A DNA stretch of 64,000 nucleotides from Cellvibrionaceae bacterium (GCA_024707385.1 JANPZW010000004.1:186001-250000); one strand, 5' to 3'. Shown: positions 9,348 through 19,648, numbered from the stretch's first letter. The notes: a model not told the origin generated them from the letters alone. A program made the numbers and translations.

Positions 9348-9986
9348 ATGATTCGGGAAAGTAATTTCGAGCCCCGGGATGCTGCTACAAGAGAGATGGT
9401 TAAAGCAGGGGATTACTGGCTAAAGGAATTAAAAGCGGGCCAGACCTTGAGGATTCTCGACCTCGAAGGCAACCAAGCGGCCGACACGCTTTTTTACAGC
9501 GCGGCCGATCCCAGTGAGCGCTACAGCGTCATGGAGACCATTCGTGAACAGGGCAATCTCTATCTGACGGTTGGCAGTCAACTGCGCTCCAATCTCAATA
9601 ATGTGATGCTGGAAATTACTGCGGACACCTGCGGCCGTCACGATACGCTTGGCGGTGCCTGTGCGACGGAAAGCAATACCGTGCGTTATTCCCTGGATAA
9701 ACGCTGCATGCACGCCTGCCGCGACAGTTGGATGTTGGCGCTGGCGGAGCATGATTATCTCGGTATCAGCAAGCGTGATATCACACATAACATCAATTTT
9801 TTTATGAATGTCCCGGTGACGGAGTGCGGCGGCCTCACTTTCGCCGATGGTATTTCTGCGCCGGGAAAATATGTGGAGATGCAGGCAAAAATGGATGTCA
9901 TTGTGCTGATATCCAACTGTCCGCAATTAAATAATCCCTGCAATGCGTATAACCCTACGCCGATTGAGTTGCTGATCTGGAATTAA
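9348..9986 (+). CDS. Carboxyguanidine deiminase subunit, UAAP2 type (DUF1989)
   Basis: A 212-residue DUF1989 protein, the second urea-amidolyase-associated family, paralogous to the previous gene. Conserved blocks include [17 protein letters not shown], the [16 protein letters not shown] block and NINFFMNVP, and the end [19 protein letters not shown]. The cysteine in DTCGRHD and those near the C-terminus are candidate metal ligands. It lies 14 nt after UAAP1 and 71 nt before the carboxylase, so all the enzymes of the first two steps of guanidine breakdown are encoded together. Confidence 0.88.
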   Translation: MIRESNFEPRDAATREMVKAGDYWLKELKAGQTLRILDLEGNQAADTLFYSAADPSERYSVMETIREQGNLYLTVGSQLRSNLNNVMLEITADTCGRHDTLGGACATESNTVRYSLDKRCMHACRDSWMLALAEHDYLGISKRDITHNINFFMNVPVTECGGLTFADGISAPGKYVEMQAKMDVIVLISNCPQLNNPCNAYNPTPIELLIWN

Positions 9987-10057
9987 GCGACCCATCCGCA
10001 TTCAGGACGACCTGACTGCGTGCACTATTTTTCGGGACGACCCGCCGAGAGATTTTT

Positions 10058-13000
10058 ATGTTCAACAAAGTGCTGATTGCCAATCGCGGCGCAATTGCTG
10101 TGCGCGTCATTAAAACCTTGAGGAAAATGGGCATCGCTAGCGTGGCGGTTTATGCCGAGGCGGACGCGGATGCGCCCCACGTGACGCTGGCCGACGAGGC
10201 ATGGTCGCTGGGTGAGGGCGCGCCGGCGCAAACGTATCTGGATCCGGAGAAAATCTTCGCCATCCTGAAGAAATCCGGTGCGCAGGCAGTTCATCCGGGG
10301 TATGGGTTTCTCAGCGAAAATGCGAGCTTTTGTCGCGGTTTGACGGAGCGGGGGCATGTTTTTATCGGGCCGACTCCTGAGCAGATGATTGCATTTGGTC
10401 TCAAACATGAAGCGCGCGCGCTGGCGAAAAAAATGGCGTGCCGCTGCTGCCGGGATCGGGTTTGCTCGCTTCTTTGCAGGAGGCCGTGGAGTGTGCGGAG
10501 GCCATAGGCTATCCCGTCATGTTGAAGAGTACCGCTGGCGGTGGCGGCATCGGCATGCAGATCTGCCAGGATGAACAACATTTGCGCGGTTCGTGGCAGA
10601 GCATCAAGCGGCTGAGCGCGAATAATTTTGCCAATGAAGGCGTGTTTCTCGAAAAATATATTGAATTTGCGCGACATATCGAAGTGCAGGTATTCGGTGA
10701 TGGCGAAGGGGATGTGTTGATTCTGGGTGACCGGGATTGCTCAACGCAACGTCGCCATCAGAAGGTTATCGAAGAGGCCCCCGCGCCCAATATTCCCATA
10801 GAGGTGCGCCATCATTTGCACGCGTGCGCGGCCAAATTGATCGCGTCGGTGCATTACCGTGGCGCAGGCACGGTGGAATTCATTTATGACCGCAAGCAGG
10901 ACCGATTCTATTTTCTGGAAGTCAACACGCGCCTCCAGGTGGAGCATGGCGTTACCGAGTTGATTTATGGCGTGGACTTGGTGGCGTGGATGGTGCAACT
11001 GGCCGCGGGAGAAATGGCGCCGTTTGCGCAAGTGCGCTCGATATTACAACCGCAAGGTCACGCAATACAGGCGCGCATCTATGCGGAAAATCCGGCGCGG
11101 GATTTTCAACCCTCCGCAGGTATTTTGAATGTGGTGCGATGGCCTTTAGCGGACGGGAAGAATTTGCGTATCGATCATTGGGTGGAATCGGGATCGGTAA
11201 TATCGCCGTTTTATGATCCTATGCTGGGAAAAATCATGGCGTGGGCGGAGGATCGCGCTCAGGCCATTGAGCATCTCGCCACTGCTCTACAGACGACCGT
11301 GCTCGATGGCATTGTCACCAATCGAGATTATGTGTGGCATATATTGCAGACAGCTGCCCTGCGCGAAGGTGAAATTCACACCCGTTATCTCAACAGCTTT
11401 CAATATCGACCGTTAAGTTGCGACGTTTTGGCACCTGGCACTTTGACGACCATTCAGGATTTTCCGGGCAGGCGAGGTTATTGGGATGTGGGTGTGCCGC
11501 CGTCCGGTCCTTTTGATGATGTGGCATTTCGCCTGGGCAATCGTCTGCTGGGCAATGCGGAAGATGCCGCTGGGTTGGAAATCACTTTTAATGGCCCCAC
11601 CCTGAAATTCAATTGCCGGCAGCATCTGGTTTTGACGGGCGCGCGTATGGAGGCGAGCCTGGATGGCGAGTCGGTCTTGTTTTATGAATCCTTTGTTGTA
11701 GAGCCCGGCCAGATTTTGAAATTGGGAAAAATAGCGGATGTTGGCGCGCGGGCTTATTGTCTGTTTAGCGGCGGCATCGCTTGTGAAAATTATCTGGGCT
11801 CCCGTGCGACTTTCACCTTGGGGCAATTTGGCGGTGTCACCGGGGCGGCACTGTGCACGGGTGACGTTTTGAATTTTGCGGCAGAAGCGGGTGCGGTTGA
11901 ACTTGCGCGCCTGCCGGAATCACTACGCCCGCAGCACTCGCACCACTGGCGCTTGCGGGTGATTTACGGCCCGCACGGCGCGCCGGATTTTTTCACTCCT
12001 GAAGACATCCAGATGTTTTTTGCCAGCGATTGGAAAGTGCATTACAACTCCAGCCGTACCGGTATTCGCCTGATCGGACCGAAACCAACTTGGGCGCGTT
12101 CCGATGGTGGAGAGGCGGGCATGCACCCCTCCAATATTCACGATAATGCCTACGCCGTGGGCAGCGTGGACTTCACCGGCGATATGCCTGTTATTCTAGG
12201 TCCCGACGGCCCGTCCCTCGGCGGGTTTGTTTGCCCGGCGACAGTGATTGCGGCGGATCTCTGGCAACTGGGGCAGTTGCGCGCTGGCGATACCGTGCGT
12301 TTTGTGCCGATTTCCATAAAGGACGCGGTTGCTCTGCAAGAGCATCAGAGCCACGCCATCGCCGCGCTGGAATCTTTGACACGAGAGGTACCGCAGGCGG
12401 AAATTAATTCGCCGATTCTAAAAATATTGTCCGCCGACGAAAACGACGTGCAAGTGGTTTACCGCCCTTCGGGCGAACAGCATTTGCTGATTGAATACGG
12501 CCCGCTGCAATTGGACTTGGCTCTGCGCTTTCGTGTACACGCGCTTATGTTGTGGTTGCAGGAAAAGCGCGAGAATGACCCGTTGCTGCGCGAGGCGCTG
12601 ATCGACCTCACGCCCGGTGTGCGTTCACTACAAGTCCATTTCAATCCGCAGCGCCTGCCCCTCGAAACTTTAATGTCTTATCTGGGCAATGCTGAACGGC
12701 AGCTGTGCAATATAGAAACGCTGCGCGTTCCATCTCGCATAGTGCATTTGCCGCTCAGTTGGGATGACGAGCCTGCCGTCTCGCGGTGCAGAAATATATG
12801 CAATCGGTGCGCAAAGACGCGCCCTGGTGCCCGAGCAATATTGAATTTATTCGCCGCATCAACGGCCTGGATTCCATCGACGAGGTGAAAAAAAATCGTC
12901 TTCGATGCCAGCTATGTGGTGATGGGATTGGGCGACGTCTATCTCGGCGCGCCAGTGGCGACTCCCCTCGACCCGCGCCATCGGTTGGTGACCACCAAAT

Positions 13001-13673
13001 ACAATCCCGCCCGCACCTGGACGGCGGAGAATTCCGTCGGTATCGGTGGCTCCTATCTTTGCGTCTATGGTATGGAAGGGCCGGGTGGCTATCAATTTGT
13101 CGGCCGCACGCTGCAAATGTGGAATCGCTATCGCCAGACGCGCGAATTTACCAAGCCCTGGCTGCTGCGTTTTTTTGATCAGATTCGGTTTTATGAAGTA
13201 AGCGCCGAAGAACTGCAGCGGATTCGCAGGGAATTTCCCCGCGGACGCTATCCGTTAAAGATCGAGGAAACAGAATTTTGTCTGGGTGATTATCGCGATT
13301 TTCTCGCCCGCGAGCGGCAATCCATCGACGCATTTACGGCAGTGCGCAACAGTGCTTTCGAGCAGGAATTGCAGCGTTGGGTCGAGTCCGGGCAGATGCA
13401 TTTTGACAGTGGGCTATCTGTGGAAGCGGAAACTGCCGACACCACGGAGGCAGGTTTAGCGGTTGAGAGTCCGGTTGCTGGCAATATCTGGCAGATTCTG
13501 GTGCAGCCCGGTGACAAGGTTTCCCTCGGTGATACGGTCTGCATTCTGGAGTCCATGAAAATGGAGATCGAGGTCAACGCGACGGAATCTGGGGTGGTGA
13601 AAAAATTCTTCGTCAGCAGGGGCAAGCCGTGGCGGCTGGACAGGTAATCGTGATGCTGGAGGAAAACCAATAA
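10058..13673 (+). CDS. Guanidine (urea) carboxylase, biotin-dependent (four frame breaks)
   Basis: Corrected length 1205 residues. Domains in order: biotin carboxylase N-domain ([21 protein letters not shown]), ATP-grasp ([14 protein letters not shown]), biotin carboxylase C-domain; KipA/AHS2-like ([21 protein letters not shown]); KipI/AHS1-like ([14 protein letters not shown]); and a C-terminal biotinyl domain with ESMKMEI, whose second-last lysine-flanked Met-Lys-Met carries biotin. The frame breaks are at A7 10427-10433 (one A short), 12780 (one C short), A8 12888-12895 (one A extra) and G4 13619-13622 (one G short). The last fix replaces an early stop with a normal tail ending VIVMLEENQ. 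It carboxylates guanidine with ATP and bicarbonate. Family names often say urea carboxylase; the riboswitch, transporter and deiminase genes favour guanidine. All four breaks look like read errors. Confidence 0.92.
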
Positions 13674-13679
13674 CGAAAT

Positions 13680-13700
13680 GTGCGGAATCGGTGTCCGCAC
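13680..13700. terminator. Hairpin just after the guanidine carboxylase gene
   Basis: A perfect 7-bp stem, GTGCGGA (13680-13686) with TCCGCAC (13694-13700), with a 7-nt loop, begins 7 nt after the corrected stop. There is no clear U-tract, so intrinsic termination is uncertain; it may protect the 3' end instead. Confidence 0.4.
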
Positions 13701-13714
13701 TTCGCACGGTTACA

Positions 13715-13879
13715 TCAAAAACCGTTGGATCTGTAATGGTGCTGAAAGTACGGCTGCTGGTTTGCCGCGCGTTCCATATGGGGATGAATGATGCCACTGT
13801 TGGGTGTGACTGAACTCAAAACCAATGTGATAGCGGCTTGCACCAGAACGATAAAGAGTAACTCTTTGCGACGAAACAT
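13715..13879 (-). CDS. Small membrane peptide of 54 residues, unknown
   Basis: The reading frame begins MFRRKELLFIVLVQAAITLVL, one transmembrane helix with a positively charged N-terminus. It ends in a polar, His-rich tail (QQPYFQHHYRSNGF). An AGGAG lies 7 nt upstream of the ATG at 13879, which is the main evidence that it is expressed. An alternative is a longer protein from 14073 joined by a base error; that upstream part (MDTLNNQSVCQQYAGQNLF) is in another frame. I recognise no family. It stands alone between the convergent guanidine operon and the BON gene. Confidence 0.4.
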   Translation of the reverse strand: MFRRKELLFIVLVQAAITLVLSSVTPNSGIIHPHMERAANQQPYFQHHYRSNGF

Positions 13880-14272
13880 GACCCACTCCTGAATGGCCCC
13901 GAAAAAATCCAGCAATACACGGTGCAGGCTGTTGGACTTGAGTAGTGCTGGAAGGCGCCAGAGCAAAATAAGAATTGCGCTGTAGCTGACGGTTGTGCGC
14001 CGTCCAGTCTGTTCTCAAACAGATTCTGCCCCGCATATTGCTGGCAAACCGATTGATTATTGAGAGTGTCCACACCCGAACCTCCTGTTTGATGTGAACT
14101 GAAAACCGCAAGCAGTTTTCGGAGCTCCGCCGGACGACGTCGTACCGACAGATGCCACGCGTCCCTGCGCGGCTGACAACATTCTTTTATCTTTTATGTA
14201 GCTCTGATTTTTTCTATTTCTAACTTCTATTTCTGACTTTCTGTATCGCTGTGATGAGGTTTGCTGCTGGCT

Positions 14273-14879
14273 TTATTCAGCCAATTGCATGACAACCTGT
14301 TGGCCTCCAGTGGAGAGCACATTCAGCTTATCGATCACTCTCGTCACACCCTGCGTATTTTTGACAATCCAATACGTCAGGACTTTTTCCGCTTCTGAGT
14401 TGACCTCGCCACTCAGAGTAACCACCCGGTTGCGTGTTTCCACATCGATCTCCATACCGCTGGTGACTCGATTGGCCAACAACTGCGACCGAACTTTATT
14501 GGTGATGGTCACGTTGGACAGGCGGTGCTGATTACTGTTGTCCCAGCCGGCCTCTTTAAAAATCTCTTTTTTTAGATCCGGGGCAACAACCAGTTTATTA
14601 ATTACCTGGTTGATGCCTTTGACGCTAAGCGCCAATTGCTCTGCCAAAGCCTTGCCCAGATCCGAATCCACGTAACCTCTTAAAATTGCGCATTCGTTCT
14701 GTATTTCGACCCGCACATCTTTTGCGTGCAGATAGGGGTTAAACAAAAAAAGCCCCTTCAATCGCGCCTCGCTGCCAGTCCCGCAAATCGTCTGCCTGGG
14801 CGTTACCGGCCATAAAATTCTGCGCCGCCAACACCAAAAAAAGTGCCATACCAAAAACGCGGAATTTTTTAGTTTTCAT
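14273..14879 (-). CDS. Exported protein with two BON domains (one frame break)
   Basis: Corrected length 201 residues. The signal peptide is in one frame (MKTKKFRVFGMALFLVLAAQ, cut near NAQA-DD). The two BON domains are in the next: the first around HAKDVRVEIQNECAILRGYVDS, the second around SGMEIDVETRNRVVTLSGEVNS. Removing one base from the seven-A run at 14745-14751 joins them as RGAIEGAFLFNPYL. BON proteins such as OsmY act in the periplasm or outer envelope and bind lipid; the exact role here is unknown. It is alone and divergent from glrK. Confidence 0.8.
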
Positions 14880-15142
14880 CTTACGCCGGGGTTGAGTTCC
14901 AAAACATTTGCGTTAAAACTGCCGCTCAAAGCGGCCTGGGTAGACGCCTAGGGAAATCCCTGCGACCCCCTTAAATTTCACTTGGTTTGGCTGCTAGCTG
15001 ATTTTGTGCCAACTATAAAAAATATAATAAATTCAAATTGTTATGTTATTTTTGCTGTGTGGGAATGGAAATTTGAGCCGCTCTTTGTTGGCAAATGGCA
15101 ACGGATTTCGCGAGCTGAATAAGAAACTCTTTTTAAAAACAG
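14880..15142. other. Divergent intergenic region between the BON gene and glrK
   Basis: AT-rich in its second half. It contains a 6-bp hairpin (GCCGCT, 14921-14926, with AGCGGC, 14930-14935) close to the BON gene start, on that gene's leader side. I see no reading frame I would call a gene; the glrK promoter candidate follows it. Confidence 0.5.
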
Positions 15143-15159
15143 TTGGTTGCGTTGTTGCA
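15143..15159 (+). promoter_or_regulatory. Candidate sigma-54 promoter for glrK
   Basis: TTGG-N8-TTGCA with GG at 15145-15146 and GC at 15157-15158, the right 12-nt step, ending 31 nt before the glrK start. The -24 element is weaker than consensus (TTGGTT, not TTGGCA). Attractive because glrR, downstream in the operon, is itself a sigma-54 activator, so autoregulation is possible. Confidence 0.35.
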
Positions 15160-15190
15160 TTTTGGCAACGGCGGGCCTTGAGGAAGAGAA

Positions 15191-16621
15191 ATGACGAGGT
15201 TGTTAGACCGCCTTACGCTGACCCGCCAATGGGTATTGGCGACCCTGCTGGCGGTATTGCCATTGGTGATAGCGGTCCTTTATGCCGCAAATTATCTGGC
15301 GCTGCAGGCGCAGACGCAGCGCCATATGGTGGCATCCATCGGCGATCTGAATGAGTTGGATACGTCGATTATTTCCCAGATGAGCAGCATAGAGCGGTCG
15401 GCCCGTCAGTACCTGTTGTTGCGCAATCCCAGGTTTCTGGAGCTGTTCCATCAGCACGTGGAATCGGTGCAGCCAGCCCTGCGGCGTTTGGGGGATGAGC
15501 TGCAGAACGGCGAGTCTGTTGCCACTTTGCAGCAGGTGTTGCTGATATTAACGACGGAACTCAGCCGACCCGATCCTGAGCAGATCGTTCAGGAGGGCAT
15601 TCTGGCGAATCTGCAGCAGGCCAATACCCTGGTCGGCTCCCTGAGCCTGGAAGTCGACGAGCGGGTGCAGGCGATGCTGGATGAGCGCGATTTGCAATTC
15701 GAACAGGTCATGCGCCACTTGATGCTGATTGGCATTTTCGCGCTGCCGGGGACTTTGTTGTTGGTGGTGTTGTCTTCCGTGACCGTCACGCGCCCGGTAC
15801 GGCGTCTGGTCAATGCCATCCACCGCCTTGGACACGGCCACTGGCAGGACCCGATCCAGATCAGCGGGCCGGCCGACCTGCGCTCCCTCGGCGCCAGTCT
15901 GGAGTGGATGCGCAATCGTCTGGAGGCCACCGAGAAGCAAAAGCAGGCCTTTACGCGCCACATCACTCACGAGCTTAAAACACCGCTGGCGGCCATCGTA
16001 GAGGCCGGGGCGCTGCTGCGGGACGAGGTCCCCGGCCCGGCCAATCGGGACCAGCAACAGGTGTTGGGGATTTTGATGAGCAGCGCGGATAGCCTCCACG
16101 CACTGATTCAGCAGTTGCTCAATTACAATGCCGTGGCCCACGGTATGTTGGATGCGGATGCCGAAGTGGATCTGCCGGAGATGTGCGACCGAATCCGTAC
16201 CAAGCTGATGGATTCGCGCCCGTCCAGCCGCTGTCAGTGGTCCATTTCCGGTACTCCGGATACGGTGCGCAGCGACCCGCAGGCGCTGGAAATGATTCTC
16301 AGTAATTTATTGTCCAACGCGCACGATTTCACCCCTGAATCCGGTAGAGTGGCGGTCACCTGGGGTGTCGAAGCGGAGACGTGGTGGTTGTGCGTGGCCG
16401 ACACCGGCCCCGGCATGACAGAAGAAGAACGAGAAAATATCTTTAAACCTTTTTTTCAGGGCAAGGCCCGGCGCCGGGGGCCGCTGCAAGGCACCGGTTT
16501 GGGATTGGCAATTGTGCAGGAGTGCGTCGCGCATCTGCACGGAAAAATAGAGGTGGAATCCAGCCCGAAAGGCAGTGCCTTTACGTTGAGGTTTCCACTT
16601 CGCAGCGAGACTTATCAATGA
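15191..16621 (+). CDS. glrK: Sensor histidine kinase GlrK (QseE) type
   Basis: A 476-residue inner-membrane kinase. Membrane helix at about residues 12-33, periplasmic helical sensor region, second helix at about 180-200 (LIGIFALPGTLLLVVLSSV), HAMP, then the phosphoacceptor box HITHELKTPLAAIVEAG and the ATPase domain with N (NLLSNAHDF), G1 (VADTGPGMT) and G2 (GTGLGLAIVQE) boxes. The order kinase, lipoprotein, sigma-54 response regulator is that of the glrK-yfhG-glrR operon of enterobacteria, where it controls envelope and amino-sugar functions. GAGGAAGAGAA precedes the ATG. Its stop overlaps the start of the lipoprotein gene (ATGA). Confidence 0.88.
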   Translation: MTRLLDRLTLTRQWVLATLLAVLPLVIAVLYAANYLALQAQTQRHMVASIGDLNELDTSIISQMSSIERSARQYLLLRNPRFLELFHQHVESVQPALRRLGDELQNGESVATLQQVLLILTTELSRPDPEQIVQEGILANLQQANTLVGSLSLEVDERVQAMLDERDLQFEQVMRHLMLIGIFALPGTLLLVVLSSVTVTRPVRRLVNAIHRLGHGHWQDPIQISGPADLRSLGASLEWMRNRLEATEKQKQAFTRHITHELKTPLAAIVEAGALLRDEVPGPANRDQQQVLGILMSSADSLHALIQQLLNYNAVAHGMLDADAEVDLPEMCDRIRTKLMDSRPSSRCQWSISGTPDTVRSDPQALEMILSNLLSNAHDFTPESGRVAVTWGVEAETWWLCVADTGPGMTEEERENIFKPFFQGKARRRGPLQGTGLGLAIVQECVAHLHGKIEVESSPKGSAFTLRFPLRSETYQ

Positions 16622-17155
16622 AATATTGGATCGTGTTGGCAGCCTTGTTGGCGGGTGGCTGTTCAACTTCATTTATAGCCCTGGATCTTCCTCCTGTGAT
16701 CAAGAAAGCGGAAGTGAGGGAAGGTGTTCTGCAGCCGCGGCGCAGCGTTAATCAGCTGCTGCTGGAGCGCTTGGCGCTCTGTAACACCCCGCCGGCGGAG
16801 CAGGACGCCGCGTTGATTCGCCTGCTTACTGTTAAGGACCGCCCCTCCGAGGGCGATGTGAACGAGGATAAACTCGATGCCTTGATGCTGGCCTCCTGTC
16901 GGCCCGCCCGCACTCCCGGCGTGCTGAACCAGCTGCTCGCCGATCTCACTGCGGTGGGGACCTGGCCGGAGGAGTACGCCGCGTTTTTCGACCTGATGAT
17001 CGCAGGTCAGCGGGCCTACGCGTCGGTGGAAAAGGTGTATGTGGACCTGGAAAAGTCCTATGCCGACCTGAAGCAGGAGCATGAAAAAAACCATTCAGGG
17101 CCTGAGTGAAATCGAGGCCCAGATCGAGATGCAGACCGTCAAATCTGTACCGTGA
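16618..17155 (+). CDS. QseG/YfhG-like lipoprotein (one frame break)
   Basis: MKYWIVLAALLAGGCSTS is a lipoprotein signal with lipobox AGGC, so the mature protein is anchored by Cys15. The rest is helical and ends in a heptad-rich segment (YADLKQEHEK). Read straight, the frame stops at 17109. Removing one A from the run at 17084-17090 extends it as KTIQGLSEIEAQIEMQ to 17155, for 178 residues, which continues the coiled coil and is the better model. It overlaps the glrK stop by 4 nt. In the enterobacterial system the lipoprotein modulates the kinase; that is family knowledge, not seen here. Confidence 0.75.
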
Positions 17156-17187
17156 CTTTCCGTCTCAATCATGTAAAGGGCAGCCAT

Positions 17188-18540
17188 ATGAATCGAGCAA
17201 ATGTGCTTCTGGTGGATGACGATGCGGGCATGCTGCAATTGCTGTCCATGCGTCTGGGGGCGTTGAACTATGCCACCCGCTGCGCCAATAGCGGCGCAGA
17301 GGCATTGAGTCTGATCCAGCAGGAGCTGCCGGATGTGGTGATCACCGACCTGCGCATGGAAGAGATGAACGGCCTGGCGCTGTTCGAAAAAATCCATACC
17401 GACTGGCCGAGTCTGCCAGTGATCATACTGACCGCGCACGGCTCCATCCGCGAGGCGGTGGAAGCGACACAGAAGGGCGTGTTCTCCTTTTTGACCAAAC
17501 CGGTGGATAAGGACGAGCTGGTCACCACCCTCACGCAGGCGGTCAGCAACCAGCACGAAACCCCGCGGGACAAACAGTCCTGGGCACAGAACTTCAATAC
17601 CTGCAGCGCCAAGATGTATCAGCTGCTGGAGCAGGCGCACCTGCTGGCTGCCAGCGACGTCAACGTGCTCATCAGCGGTGAAAGCGGCACCGGTAAAGAG
17701 GTGCTCGCCCGCACCTTGCACCAACAGAGTCGCCGCGCCGACAAGCCTTTTATCGCCATCAACTGCAGCGCCATTCCCAGTGAGATGCTGGAGTCGGAAT
17801 TGTTCGGCCACGTCAAAGGCGCTTTTACCGGGGCCAGCCGCGATCACGAAGGGCTGTTTGTGGCGGCGGAAGGCGGCGTCGTATTTCTCGATGAAGTGGG
17901 CGATATGCCGTTGCCGCTGCAGGCCAAATTGCTGCGCGTGTTACAGGAAAAGGTGGTGCGCCCGGTGGGTGGCACTAAGGACCGCGTCATCAATGTGCGG
18001 ATTCTCTCCGCCACTCACCGCAATCTGGTGGAAGCGATTCAGCTCCAACAATTTCGTGAAGATCTCTACTATCGCCTAAATGTCGTCAACCTTGCGCTGC
18101 CCAGCCTGCGCGAGCGCAAAGAGGACATCCCTCTGCTGGCCAAACATTTTTTACGCGCGATTGCAGAACGCTCCGGCAGCCCCGCCAAAAGCCTTGCGCC
18201 GCGCGCGCTCAATGCGCTGCTCGCCTATCACTGGCCGGGCAATATCCGCCAGCTGGAAAATGTGATCGAGCAAGTCGTGGCGTTGGCGCCGGGCATGGTG
18301 ATTCCGGAAACGCTGGTGGAAAACGCTCTGCCGTTATCCGCGCAAGCCAAAACCAAAAGTCTCACGGATGCGAAAAAAGATTTCGAGCGCAAATACGTCG
18401 AGGATTTATTGCGTTCGACTCAAGGTAGCATTACCGAATCCGCGCGCTTGGCTGGGCGCAACCGTTCGGATTTTTACAAAATCGTGCAGCGCCACGGTGT
18501 GGATGTGGAGCGATTTAAGGTTGATGTCATCAACGAATAA
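17188..18540 (+). CDS. glrR: Sigma-54-dependent response regulator GlrR (QseF) type
   Basis: A 450-residue NtrC-class regulator. Receiver domain with phosphoacceptor Asp54 in VVITDLRMEEMNG and the conserved Lys in FLTKPVD. AAA+ domain with Walker A GESGTGKE, the sigma-54 contact loop GAFTGA and a Walker B of VVFLDEVGDM. A Fis-type helix-turn-helix at the end (ITESARLAGRNRSDFYKIVQR). I chose the ATG at 17188 (MNRANVLLVDDD) over one 36 nt upstream because the receiver fold starts there. It is the target of GlrK and would activate sigma-54 promoters; a candidate lies in front of its own operon. Confidence 0.92.
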   Translation: MNRANVLLVDDDAGMLQLLSMRLGALNYATRCANSGAEALSLIQQELPDVVITDLRMEEMNGLALFEKIHTDWPSLPVIILTAHGSIREAVEATQKGVFSFLTKPVDKDELVTTLTQAVSNQHETPRDKQSWAQNFNTCSAKMYQLLEQAHLLAASDVNVLISGESGTGKEVLARTLHQQSRRADKPFIAINCSAIPSEMLESELFGHVKGAFTGASRDHEGLFVAAEGGVVFLDEVGDMPLPLQAKLLRVLQEKVVRPVGGTKDRVINVRILSATHRNLVEAIQLQQFREDLYYRLNVVNLALPSLRERKEDIPLLAKHFLRAIAERSGSPAKSLAPRALNALLAYHWPGNIRQLENVIEQVVALAPGMVIPETLVENALPLSAQAKTKSLTDAKKDFERKYVEDLLRSTQGSITESARLAGRNRSDFYKIVQRHGVDVERFKVDVINE

Positions 18541-18558
18541 TTCAGCAGGGAGCTTGTT

Positions 18559-19647
18559 ATGTCGCGCTCGAACCGTGTTTGCCGGTACTTCGATTACGCC
18601 GTAAAAAACAGCGGCTTCGGCGCGTTTCTCGTGTTGTCGGGTGTGATGCTGGGGGCGATTTCCTCGCTCTATGCAGCGGAAATCAAAAATGGCAGCGAAT
18701 ATACGTTTTATTTTATTGGCGCCTGTTTTTTATTTCTTGTGATGTGGGCTCTGCGCGATTGGCGCCTGGATGCGGAGCGCAAATATCATGTGGATAAACT
18801 GGATCGCACGCAAAAACAATTGATGGAAACCGTGCGCACCATGCCGCCGCAAAATATGCTCGGCGCCTATGGCAAAACCTATCGTTTTTTGTCGGAGCAC
18901 ATTCACTACCTGCAAGAGTCGCAGGAAGCCGATCCCAAAATTATGCTCGCCAAAGTCGAGGAATCGATCCGCTTGTCGCTGAGCGCACTCTGTTCGATTA
19001 TCAGCGCTTTCGAAAATTATCCGAGCCACACAGTCTATTCGGCCAATATCATGCGCTACCGCAGCAATGGGGAGCTGCAGCACCATACCGAGCAAAAGGA
19101 TGCGGTGCTCAGCCGGCTAAAATTCGTTGAAGTGCGCTCACTGGACGGGCTCGCAGGCGTTCTGGATCTGGAGCTCAATCTGTCTTTTTCCTCGCTCAAT
19201 GATGACGAGGAGAGCACTTATCCGGATTCCCGTCTTGAGCCTCTGGCGCTGCCGATCCCCGAGTTGGATGCCGTTCTGCCCGGGCGCACCCGCTATATTC
19301 CGGGCGCGCCGACCGCCTTCCGCGACGAACCCTGTCTGATTGCCGACAGCCGGGATATGGCTCGCATCGTCGAGGAAAATTGCGATGTGTCCCCCAGCGT
19401 CATACGCGCTGTGGAGACATATTTCCACGCACAGGTCGCCAAAGGTTTGAATAGCTGGCTCTCCGTCCGCATTAATGATCGTATGCCGGAGCGGGGGATT
19501 CTAAACATCCACTGCAACCGGCCCAACATCCTGGTGGACGAAAAACAGGTGTATACTTACGTCAATTTGATCATTCCATTTAAAGAGATGATCGACCAGC
19601 TGTTGCAGCGCCGGCAGGCGCTGAGCGCACAAATCGTCGGAGGTTGA
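18559..19647 (+). CDS. Membrane protein of unknown function with a possible GAF-like end
   Basis: 362 residues. Two membrane helices near the start (about 20-38 and 50-64) are followed by a charged linker and a cytoplasmic domain of about 280 residues. The closing region (RGILNIHCNRPNILVDEKQVYTYVNLIIPFKEMIDQLL) has the look of the last strands and helix of a GAF domain, but I do not see the full fold and do not assign a ligand. It begins 18 nt after glrR and is followed almost directly by a 62-residue gene, so the three may share a transcript that ends at the terminator at 19871. Confidence 0.7.
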   Translation: MSRSNRVCRYFDYAVKNSGFGAFLVLSGVMLGAISSLYAAEIKNGSEYTFYFIGACFLFLVMWALRDWRLDAERKYHVDKLDRTQKQLMETVRTMPPQNMLGAYGKTYRFLSEHIHYLQESQEADPKIMLAKVEESIRLSLSALCSIISAFENYPSHTVYSANIMRYRSNGELQHHTEQKDAVLSRLKFVEVRSLDGLAGVLDLELNLSFSSLNDDEESTYPDSRLEPLALPIPELDAVLPGRTRYIPGAPTAFRDEPCLIADSRDMARIVEENCDVSPSVIRAVETYFHAQVAKGLNSWLSVRINDRMPERGILNIHCNRPNILVDEKQVYTYVNLIIPFKEMIDQLLQRRQALSAQIVGG

Positions 19648-19648
19648 T

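Noticed and set aside
17095..17847. 250-residue minus-strand frame
   Set aside because: Antisense shadow of the glrR AAA+ region; low similarity to anything and no start signals.
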